This document shows positions 44,283 to 53,400 of a stretch of 64,000 nt of DNA, piece after piece; positions within the stretch are counted from its first letter, which is position 1, and every line of letters starts with the position of its first letter. This stretch comes from Methanoculleus bourgensis MS2 (lineage in GTDB: Archaea; Halobacteriota; Methanomicrobia; Methanomicrobiales; Methanoculleaceae), in NCBI RefSeq assembly GCF_000304355.2, contig NC_018227.2, positions 2,170,001-2,234,000 of the forward strand. Direction: 5' to 3'. The position numbers were made by a program, and so were the translations under genes. The notes below the pieces were generated by a model. That model was not told where the DNA came from. It saw nothing but the letters and a program-made list of their open reading frames with translations, and searched no databases.

Positions 44283-46610
44283 TTATAACTCACTGATCCG
44301 CCCCACAACAACGTACGCAACCTTTGCTGCATCCCCGATGTCGACCACACCGTTCTGGTTAAAGTCGGCAAGGAGATCCTCCGGCACATTCCCGACGACC
44401 ATATACGCGACGAGAGCCGCGTCCCCGATATCCACAAGATCGTTGTTGTTGAGGTCCCCCTTCACCCAAATCGTAAATGCACCGGGAAGCAGTGCTGTCT
44501 TTCCATCGGCATTCCGGACCACGACATCCCATCCCCCGGTCCGGGCCGCCGTGAGATCGAGGGTTGCGGAGACGGTGTTCGTATCGTTACCGCGGACTTC
44601 TGTTGCGATGACGTCCCGGTACCCTTCCCTCTCCAGAAGCACCGTCGCGCCGTCGAAAAACCCGCTGCCGGTAATCAGGACAGTTGCAGAACCATCGCCT
44701 GCAAATACCATATCCGGAGAAATTCCGGTTATGGCAGGGGCGGGCCACCCTGAGTTCAGCAGTTCGAGGGAGGCCGTTGCAGACGCGAACCCTTCGAGTT
44801 CATCCGCCGCCTTTGGCCCCGAGACCGCGTACAGGGTGTAGGTCCCGTTCTCAAGCACTCCTTCAAGGGCTCCGGTGTCCCATACAAACGACCAGTTCCC
44901 GTCCCCTGTAACCGGGACCCGCACCATGCCAGGATCGGCCAGGCCGGCTCCGCCTGCATCAAGACCGGGCCCGGTCATGTAGAGCCATGTGGACTCGTTA
45001 TCGGTGTTTATGCCGCTGAGCGTTACCTCTTCCCCGAAGAAGAAGCGGGCCCGGTCTCCGGCAGTTATGGTGACCGTCCCGGGATTTACAGACACGTTGA
45101 TCGTGTCAGAGAGCGACGGATCTTTCGGGTCGGTAACCGTGACGGTGAACGGCTGTGCGACGGTCGAGAAACCCGTCGCGTACCGGACCCGGGCAGTCCC
45201 CGATTCAGGCATGATCACCCTGCACGCCGTCTCATCAAAACCGGCACTCCCGCTTATCTCCCCGGGCAGAATACCCTGCTGGTCGGGGACGACCATAGGG
45301 TACATGCCGGGATCAGTGAGCCCCGTATCGTTGATAGAGAGCCGGTACTCGCGGTATCCTTCGCCGGTGAGGGTGAGGGTAATGTTCTCCCCGCGGACGA
45401 TGGCTTCGGCGTCGGACTCTATAGTGGGCGGGACAGCCTCCCCGCCGCCCAGGGCAGCGAAAACATTGACCAGCCCGTAACCATACTGAGGATCCTTCCC
45501 CGGAGAACCGAGGTCATCGGCAGTCTCAGTCAGTCGTTTTCGCACCTCAAGATTCGACATGCCCGGATAGCGGGAGAGGAGGAGGGCGGCAACACCCGCG
45601 ACGTGCGGGCAGGCCATTGAGGTCCCGCTCCGCAGGCCATAGGTGTTCCCCGGCGTCGTCGAGAGGATCGACTCCCCCGGGGCGACCAGTTCCAGGTTCG
45701 TCCCGTAGTTGCTGAACGGGCTGCGGAGACCGGTTTTTCCGACCGAGCCGACGGCAATCACGATGTCATACGCCGCCGGGTAGTTGATCAGGTTCGCTCC
45801 GCCGTTCCCCGAGGCTGCAACGAGGATACACCCCTTCTCCCATGCATACCGGCAGGCCTCTTCTACGATACGGGATGGTTCGGCAGCACCCAGGCTCATG
45901 CTGATGACGTCCGCTCCGTTGTCTGCGGCATGGCGGATCGCCGCGGCGGTTAGAGAACTGGTGCCGCTCCCCTTGAAGTCCAGCACCTTCTCCGCCATAA
46001 TGCCGGACTGCGAAATTCCCGCGACACCCAGCGCGTTGTTGCTCACCGCAGCGGCGATGCCTGCACAGTGCGTTCCGTGGCCGTGGTCGTCCATCGGGTC
46101 ATCATCGTTGTTGATCCAGTCGTATCCCCCGGTGATGTAGTTACCCATATCCGGATGGGTATAGTCGACCCCGGTATCGATGACGGCGATGATGACGCTG
46201 CTCTCCCCCCGCTCGATGCTCCAGGCATAATCCGCCCCGATCCCCCCAGGCCCCCACTGCTCGGCATACCGGCGATCGTCGGGCACATAGGCCGGCACAT
46301 CAAGGGCATAGACGGGGATATCGCGTTCGACGAACTTCACGCCCGGGCACTGCGAGACCTCTTCCATGAATCGATCCGGGTCGGAGACCGATACGACCAC
46401 CGCGTCAAGTCCGGTCAGCTCGTCGATGACCCGGACATCCAACGAGGAGAGATCGGCGTCGTCCAGGGTCTGCACCGAACCCTCCTGAAAGCCGATGATG
46501 ATGCGCTCATGCTGCCCGGGATCCGCCGATGCAGAAGTTATACAGAAAGCTATCAGCGTTAAAACCGCTATGAAGCGCAGTGAGAATTGTTTTCGTTCAG
46601 GATATTGCAT
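44283..46610 (-). CDS. Secreted subtilisin-like serine protease with TIG domain and dockerin
   Basis: 775 residues from the ATG at 46610. Signal peptide 1-28; inhibitor I9-like prodomain 30-100 (ERIIIGFQEGSVQTLDD). Peptidase S8 domain about 120-390 with the triad D in IIAVIDTGVDYTHPDM (about 144), H in GHGTHCAGIAAA (about 180) and S in RSGTSMACPHVAGVAA (about 330), all present. Next comes a beta region shared with the DUF3821 protein (about 400-600), an IPT/TIG domain (ITGISPDMVFAGDGSATVLI, about 620-715), and a dockerin (DLNNNDLVDIGDAALVAYMV, DFNQNGVVDIGDAAKVAYVV). The protease would degrade or process surface proteins while bound to a scaffold. Promoter repeats lie upstream. Confidence 0.92.
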   Translation of the reverse strand: MQYPERKQFSLRFIAVLTLIAFCITSASADPGQHERIIIGFQEGSVQTLDDADLSSLDVRVIDELTGLDAVVVSVSDPDRFMEEVSQCPGVKFVERDIPVYALDVPAYVPDDRRYAEQWGPGGIGADYAWSIERGESSVIIAVIDTGVDYTHPDMGNYITGGYDWINNDDDPMDDHGHGTHCAGIAAAVSNNALGVAGISQSGIMAEKVLDFKGSGTSSLTAAAIRHAADNGADVISMSLGAAEPSRIVEEACRYAWEKGCILVAASGNGGANLINYPAAYDIVIAVGSVGKTGLRSPFSNYGTNLELVAPGESILSTTPGNTYGLRSGTSMACPHVAGVAALLLSRYPGMSNLEVRKRLTETADDLGSPGKDPQYGYGLVNVFAALGGGEAVPPTIESDAEAIVRGENITLTLTGEGYREYRLSINDTGLTDPGMYPMVVPDQQGILPGEISGSAGFDETACRVIMPESGTARVRYATGFSTVAQPFTVTVTDPKDPSLSDTINVSVNPGTVTITAGDRARFFFGEEVTLSGINTDNESTWLYMTGPGLDAGGAGLADPGMVRVPVTGDGNWSFVWDTGALEGVLENGTYTLYAVSGPKAADELEGFASATASLELLNSGWPAPAITGISPDMVFAGDGSATVLITGSGFFDGATVLLEREGYRDVIATEVRGNDTNTVSATLDLTAARTGGWDVVVRNADGKTALLPGAFTIWVKGDLNNNDLVDIGDAALVAYMVVGNVPEDLLADFNQNGVVDIGDAAKVAYVVVGRISEL

Positions 46611-46655
46611 GGTTCTTCTCCCCGGGGCAGGGGAACTGATTATCTGGTATATTTG

Positions 46656-46765
46656 CGGATCATCGTATATAGTTTTAGTATGCAGAGCCGCACGGCTGGT
46701 GCTCTGGACAGGCGACGGCGCCCACATCGGATCATCGTATATAGTTTTAGTATGCAGAGCCGCAC
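46656..46765 (-). promoter_or_regulatory. Duplicated TATA-containing promoter region of the subtilase gene
   Basis: Two perfect 38-bp direct repeats, 46656-46693 and 46728-46765 (72 bp period). On the minus strand each holds TACTAAAACTATATACGATG, which looks like a BRE plus TATA box; the nearer copy is about 60 bp from the ATG at 46610. Tandem duplication may give two start sites or two regulator sites. Confidence 0.6.
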
Positions 46766-47103
46766 CTTACTCCTGGTGCCGAAGAAATGGGGATGGATGA
46801 GGCGCAAAAAAGGTTGCCGTCTCCAGCCCGGTTTCCCTCCGGCTACCGCCTCGCGGGAGCGACCGCTGTTTCGATGGGAACGTAAGAAACCGGAAGGGCT
46901 TTGGGGCGCGACCGGCCGAAGACAGAAAGTCTTTGAGCCGCTTCGGTTCGTTGGAACCGGAACGGGAGCCCCGCAAGGTGCGTGTTGACCGATCAGGACG
47001 CCGCCGGGGTTGGGGTTCTCGTTTTGCTAAAATAGCTCCCTGTCGTTGCCGCACCTCCAGGGCGTCCGAAAGGGTCGTACGGCACCGTCTGCGGAGATTC
47101 CTT
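46766..47103. other. Intergenic region
   Basis: No gene supported. It contains a GC-rich stretch with partial inverted repeats (GAAACCGGAAGG near 46882; CCGCTTCGGTTCGTTGGAAC near 46938), probably the upstream region of the following pseudogene. A terminator or structured leader is possible. Confidence 0.35.
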
Positions 47104-48184
47104 ATGTACGTGATCACCCGAAAGCAGATCGCCATAGTCGTTGCTCTCATTGTAGGCATAACACTTGCCGCACCGGCGGCCGCGATAGAGGGACAGAACA
47201 GCATTGCCGTCTCGGTTGCGCCGGTCAATCCGGATTTCCTCGCATACCAGAATGCCACGGGAGAAACCATGCTGGCCTCATCTGAGGAGGGAGGCGTGCG
47301 TCCGCCCGGTCCGGTTTGATACAAACACTTCGACCAAGGCCGGGACGTATACCTTCGAGGTGATCGACTGGGCCGATGCTTCACGGTCTGCCACTCCCGG
47401 TGAGCGTGGAGCAGGGGGCAGTCACCATCGTGTACTCTGCCGATGAAGAAATAATCTTCTCGGGTACAAATACCGACGGTGCGACGACATACCTCTTCGT
47501 TACGGGACCGGGGCTTGCCGCGAACGGCGTGAGACTCGATGACGTAGCCATACCCGGCGTAACCAAAGATGCCGGTACGTTTACACGGGTGGAGGTTGAA
47601 CTGGACGATACGTGGGAGTACCGGTGGGATACCGGTACCTGCGGCCTCCCCCCGGCGGAGGCACCTACACCATCTATGCCGTCGCGACGCCCAACGCCAG
47701 GGACGATCTGGCCGATGCTGTGTATGGAACTGCCTCTGTCACACTGAGGGGCGAACCGGGTCCGACAGCCGGCTTTACCGCGAACACCACCGCCGGCCCC
47801 GCGCCGCTCGCGGTGCGGTTCACCGACGCTTCGACCGGGGAGATCACCGCCAGGTCCTGGTCCTTCGGGGATGGGAACACCTCCAGTGAGCGGGACCCGG
47901 TGCATACCTACAGGGCGCCGGGGAACTACACCGTGAACCTCACGGTCAGCACCGGAAGCAGCTCGGACACGCTCTCCCAGCCCGGCTACATCACCGTCAC
48001 GGTCAAGGGCGACTTTGGAGGGGACGGTGAGGTCGATATCGGTGATGTCTCGAGGGTGGCCTACATGGTCGTCGGGAAGACGGCGGTCGACCCTGCCGCC
48101 GACTTCAACGGGAACGGCGCAGTCGACATCGGGGATGCGGCAAAGATCGCCTACTACTTCGTCGAGAAGATTGAAGCGCTGTGA
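47104..48184 (+). pseudogene. Degraded secreted DUF3821-like PKD-dockerin protein
   Basis: The ATG at 47104 starts a clear signal peptide (KQIAIVVALIVGITLAAPAA) and mature IEGQNSIAVSVAPVNPDFLA, but the frame stops at about 47318. Further parts in other frames read RFDTNTSTKAGTYTFEVIDW, then SVEQGAVTIVYSADEEIIFS, GGGTYTIYAVATPNARDDLA, followed in one open frame by PKD (FTDASTGEITARSWSFGDGN) and a full dockerin (DFGGDGEVDIGDVSRVAYMV, DFNGNGAVDIGDAAKIAYYF) to a stop at 48184. Three or more frameshifts and a large internal deletion show loss of the gene. The intact C-terminal dockerin is an open donor for recombination. Confidence 0.8.
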
Positions 48185-48439
48185 GGGGGGAAGAAGCCGA
48201 TCTCCCGGAAAACACCCATGCGGCCGCGTTCGGCCACAGGCTCAACTGATGAAGAGGGGGGCCCTGGCCTTAACCTGGAGCCGATGGAATCTCTTCTATT
48301 TTCAAGCAGTGCCGAGAAGCGGTGCGTTCCCGGACAGGCTGTCCCACAGGCAGGCAGCGCGCGCAGGCGGGGGCAGTGGAGTGGAGCCGGCCCGGGGGTT
48401 CTGCGGGGCTTCCCGGTGCCCCCTTCGAGCGAAAAGTCA

Positions 48440-48709
48440 TTTCATAAGGGCGGTTTTGGTCAAACAGGTTTGTCGCTCCAGTGATAAAAGGGAAACGTTT
48501 TTCACTGCTCGGAGATCAGTATCGTGCATAGTCAGATAGCCGATCCGGCATCGTGAAAGACTGACTTTCCCGAGCGAGAAGCGTTCACCGACCGTCACAG
48601 TCATCTTGACATCCAGGCATCTCGATACCGCTGTTTCACATATCCCCTCTCGTCTTTCAGGCAAGCAGGAGCTCGCCTGCAGGATCGACGTCATGGATAC
48701 GTGGTCGTG
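48440..48709 (+). promoter_or_regulatory. Conserved long 5' leader, copy B
   Basis: Similar to the leader at 56425-56714 over nearly its whole length. Block 1 AAGGGAAACGTTTTTC at 48488-48503; shared GATAGCCGATCCGGCATC near 48534; block 2 GAGAAGCGTTCACCGACC within 48574-48593, then GCAGGAGCTCGCCTGCAGGA near 48665 just before the start codon. A promoter plus structured 5' untranslated region is likely. Confidence 0.7.
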
Positions 48710-50410
48710 ATGATGAAGCGGATACTCCCTCTCGTGGTTCTTTTTGTACTGGTAGCGATGGTGCCGGCGGCGGTGGCGGCGGAAACACCGGTGGGCACAG
48801 ACTTCCCGGAGCGGGTTCCGGTCGATGTTCTGCTTACGGAGATCCCGGAAGAAGAACTCTCTGACTCGATACTGTCTTTCGGTGGCGGAGATTTTACCGG
48901 AAATTGGACGCAGGTCTATGCAGGCGACGGATGGCCGGGCCCCGATCACAGTAGCGTCGTGTTGCCCGACGGCAGCATCGTGGTGATGGGTGGTTGGAGG
49001 CAGACCTTCGACAGCTGGACGAATGATGTCTGGCGATCGACGGATAACGGCACAACGTGGACGTTGATGACCGACAATGCCGAGTGGAAGAGACGAATGG
49101 GCCACAGCAGCGTTGCTCTTCCCGACGGCAGCATCGTGCTGATGGGCGGGTGGAGCTACGGCTATGATAGTGACGTGTGGCGATCGATGGATAACGGCGC
49201 AACGTGGACACTGATGACCAACAATCCCGGGTGGGGGGGACGATATAGTCACGCCAGCGTCGCGCTCCCCGATGGCAGCATCGTGCTGATGGGCGGTTCT
49301 ACCAGCGGCGACAATAAAGACGATGTCTGGCGATCGACGGACAAAGGCGCAACGTGGACGCGAATGAACGCAAGTGCCGGATGGTCGGCACGGTACGAGC
49401 CCAGCGCCGTGGCACTCCCCGATGGCAGCATCGTACTGATGGGAGGTCGGGAAGGAAGTGACGAGAAGAATGATGTGTGGCGATCGACGGATAACGGCGT
49501 AACATGGACGCAGATGACCACAGGCGCCGAATGGTCCCCACGATGGGACCACAGCAGCGTTGTGCTTCCTGACGGCAGCATTATGCTGACAGGCGGTTAT
49601 AGCAGCGGCAGAAAGAATGATGTGTGGCGATCGACAGATAACGGCGCAACGTGGACGCAGGTGACCGCGAGCGCAGAATGGTCGCCACGAGAGGGTCACA
49701 GCAGTGTTGTGCTTCCTGGCGGCAGCATCGTGGTGATAGGTGGCTTTGACGGCGGTTCTGCAAATGATATCTGGCGATCGGCGGACAACGGCACAACTTG
49801 GTCGCTGGTATATCAGGGTGCCGGATGGAGGGGACGATATGGTCATAGCAGTGTTGCGCTCCCCGATGGCAGTATCGTACTGATGGGGGGGCTGAGCGGC
49901 GGCTCCAAGAACGACGTCTGGCGATCGACAGATAGAGGCACAACATGGACGTTGATGACCGCGAGCGCTGAATGGTCGCCACGATATAGACACAGTAGCG
50001 TTGCACTTCCCGACGGCAGTATCGTGCTGATGAATGGATATAGTGGATGTAATGACGTGTGGCGATCGACGGACAACGGTAAAACCTGGACTCAGGTGAC
50101 TGCGCATAGTGGCCTTGAGTGGGGCCACAGCAGTGTCGCGCTTCCCGACGGCAGCATCGTACTGATGGGCGGTTACTGTTCCAATGAAGTTCATCGTTCG
50201 ACGGACAAAGGAGCAACATGGAAGCAGATAAACGCGAGTTCCGGGTGGTCCGCCACGATATGGCCACAGCAGCGTTGCACTTCCCGACGGCAGCATCGTA
50301 CTGATGGGGGGGCGGAGCGGCGGCTCCAAGAACGACGTGTGGCGGTCGACGGACAACGGTGCGACATGGACCCAGGTGGCCGCGGATGCAGGGTGGTCGG
50401 CACGACATGA
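48710..50410 (+). CDS. Secreted kelch-like propeller protein, N-terminal part of a frameshifted giant gene
   Basis: 566 residues from the ATG at 48710 (next Met follows). Signal peptide RILPLVVLFVLVAMVPAAVA. Nine visible repeats of about 55-57 residues, each with HSSVALPDGSIVLMGG, NDVWRSTDNGATWTQM, similar to kelch/BNR-type propeller blades. At about 50250 the repeat sequence goes out of frame by one base, and the last 50 residues are nonsense. In the next frame the same repeat pattern continues at 50304, so the original gene probably ran from 48710 to 56294 (about 2500 residues). As it stands, this part would be secreted as a propeller without dockerin. Confidence 0.78.
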   Translation: MMKRILPLVVLFVLVAMVPAAVAAETPVGTDFPERVPVDVLLTEIPEEELSDSILSFGGGDFTGNWTQVYAGDGWPGPDHSSVVLPDGSIVVMGGWRQTFDSWTNDVWRSTDNGTTWTLMTDNAEWKRRMGHSSVALPDGSIVLMGGWSYGYDSDVWRSMDNGATWTLMTNNPGWGGRYSHASVALPDGSIVLMGGSTSGDNKDDVWRSTDKGATWTRMNASAGWSARYEPSAVALPDGSIVLMGGREGSDEKNDVWRSTDNGVTWTQMTTGAEWSPRWDHSSVVLPDGSIMLTGGYSSGRKNDVWRSTDNGATWTQVTASAEWSPREGHSSVVLPGGSIVVIGGFDGGSANDIWRSADNGTTWSLVYQGAGWRGRYGHSSVALPDGSIVLMGGLSGGSKNDVWRSTDRGTTWTLMTASAEWSPRYRHSSVALPDGSIVLMNGYSGCNDVWRSTDNGKTWTQVTAHSGLEWGHSSVALPDGSIVLMGGYCSNEVHRSTDKGATWKQINASSGWSATIWPQQRCTSRRQHRTDGGAERRLQERRVAVDGQRCDMDPGGRGCRVVGTT

Positions 50411-53400
50411 GCACAGCAGTGTCGCGCTTCCCGATGGTAGCATTATCCTGATAGGCGGAGAGCATAGCTCCAACTTCGGCTATCTAAATGACGTGTGGCG
50501 TTTTGAATCGCCCCTGGCGTTTTCTTATCTGAACGCCTTATTCGGATCGGACACGGAAACCGGCACAGCCCCGCTCACCGTCCGGTTCACCGATACCTCC
50601 ACCGGATCGCCGACCTCGTGGTCGTGGGACTTCGGCGACGGGGAGACAAGCACCGACCAGAACCCGGTTCATATCTACAAAAATCCGGGGGAGTACGATG
50701 TCAGCCTTACAGTGAAACGCGGCAGCGCATCGGACTCCATAACAAAAGCAGGATTGATTATCGTCAACGAACCGAATGCCGGGTTAAATATTGACCTTGA
50801 GTACCGGAACAGTATCCAGTTTAACAGTATGGATCCGGTGGAGGTCAGGGTTCGCACAACCGACAGCAACGGAATGCCTAAGGCATCAACCATCACTATG
50901 ATGGGAACCGGAGAGGCCTCGGTTAAGGTTCATGCAACCGAGTACACGTACTCATTTGTACCGGAGCATTCGGGTACCTATAGGGTCGCAGTGATTGCGG
51001 TCTCGGATGATGGTATAGAGTTGTCGAAGAGAGTGACGATTGAAGTCATCGACGACCTCTCGTTCGCCAAAAAGCGTGCTGATGATCTGAAATCCCTGGC
51101 AAACACCGAGATCGATCAGGCGGAAAGAATGGCGGCCGAGCGGTCGGTTGATCTTGCTAAAGACATGTTCCTAGATAACCTTCTTGATGCCGAAGGAGTC
51201 TCGTCGACAATAACCGTGTTCTTTGATGGGGCTTCTCTTCTTGTCACAGATGTATTCCGCAGCACCGTCGGAGACCTCTCCGGCGAGTATGCCAGGTATT
51301 TCTGCGGGTATCTGAAAAACCAGGTAGAGGGAAAATGCTCTGACATGATGGGAGATGCAATCTTCGGTGACGATGACTCGTATCTCGTAAACTCGGCATC
51401 GACAGGTATCGAAAATCTCTGCAAGGTTAAGGAAAGGCGTGACGCATTAGACCAAACGACAGAGAACTTCGTCGGGTACATCGAAGCGAACCCGGATCAA
51501 TTCAGAGACAACGACCAGGTCAATGCATACATCAACATGTACTCGTCCGGAATAAAAAGCGCCGTCGAAACCCACGATGTCGTGCACGTTACGATCTGGT
51601 CGAGATCTTTTGGCTATTCGTACCCGGAGGCATACTATCTCTATGACACATTCAGCAAGAACAGCAAAATCATGAAACTGGCGTTAGGCACGGCAATCGG
51701 TGTCGGAGCGGTTGTAGCGGTGACAACCGGAGTCGGTGCAACCGTCGTTGCGGCGCTCATCCCGGCGACCATGACCATCATCAAATCGGTCTCCTCATTT
51801 GACACCTTTGCCTCAGTAGCGTTATCGATCCTCTTGGTATCCAATGTCCCTATCATCGCAGATGATGTTGTACACGAGCACCAGAACAGTATTTCAGGAA
51901 TAGAACGTGCTCTCTCAGGCACATCTGCAGATTTTGTCGCGCTCTCCGTATCGGACGTCTCCGCAGGGGAGACAGCATCTATCACGTCTTCGGGAGATGT
52001 ATTTATCATCAGGCCGTCCGGGAGGGTTGAAACAATACTCCTGGGTGGCGGGCATTATACCCCAACGGGTTCGGGAATCTACAAGGCATATTCCTATAAC
52101 CATGGCAACGGTCTCTTCTCGCAGATCGAAGGATGTGACATCGCCGTCAAAGTCCCTGACGTAGAGGTCAATGCCACATACACCACCGCGGGAGACCTCG
52201 CGTCGATACGCGTCATGGCCGAAAACCACGAGGATTCTTCAATCGACGACATGTACCTGACCACGTCGGTATCGGATAGCGATGGAAACCTCATACATTT
52301 GTATGATGAGCCGTTCGATCTCGGTCCGCTCCAGAACGCAACATATGAGTATGAAATGGATGCTCCTGAACTCAATACCTTCTATGTTGCAGAAACCATA
52401 CTCTCGGTCAACTACTCGACGGTTCTCGACAGTGTAAGTTTCATCATCGAGACCGAAGGAAGCAACGAGGCTGAAAAGGCGGTCATCCTCTCTGTCGACA
52501 GTCCTCAGGTCTTCCTGTACGGCAAAGACATCTACATCAACCTTACCATCAGAAGCTTCAAGGATGCATTGCCGATAACCCTGGAGATTCCGGAGTTCAA
52601 GTACTCAACAACGGAATACATAACCGGTGAAGAGGTCGTTCAGGTTGTCCTGCCGGGACAGGAGCCGGACGACTATATAGCGCCGATATATCTCTACGGT
52701 AGCGACGGTAGCACGTGCGATGCCGACGTTATCAGGTTTACTGTCCAGGCTGAAGGAACAGGTTTTCTCTCGATAGAAGCCGGTGATGCTCTGTTCCCGG
52801 CAGGTGAGATCATCACTATCCCGCTCGTCTTTACCGATGCCGCGCTGAACAATCTGGATGGAGAAGTCTTTGTTCAGGTGAGAACCCCTGAGAATGAGGA
52901 CATTGATGCAACAGTTACTGGAAGCAACGGCAACTACCAATTCTCTTTCACCCCTCCCGTGAGCGGAACCTATAGCGCCATCGCTGAGGCCTATAAAGAT
53001 GGCTATTACGTCTATGGCGATCAGGTAACGTTCATTTCCGGGGAGATGAGTCCTCTTGAATTGGGTGTTGGAGCTGATGAGGAGAACCTCTATGTCAACG
53101 TAACGGCGAATGGTCTGCCAGTCAATGCGAATGTAACGATGACCTCAAATGGTACAGAGATTGCGAAAACGGCAGTATCCGGCATTGCAGCATTCCCGAA
53201 AGAAGGGAGCTACCGCCTGACGGCCGAAATGCTGTTCTTTACGCCGACTGAGTTCAGCCACATGACCCCTGAAGCCCGGTTGTCTTTAGAGAACAACCGG
53301 ACGATCCCGGATCGAGCTGTCGTCTTCAATGCATCGGCATCCCACGATCCCGACGGATGGATCGCGGAATACCGCTGGGACTTTGGTGACGGTCACCAAG

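Noticed and set aside
48437-50473. 678-codon open frame opposite the kelch-like gene
   Set aside because: Its repeats mirror those of the sense gene, and the product is His/Arg/Ser-rich, with no signal peptide or motif; a shadow.
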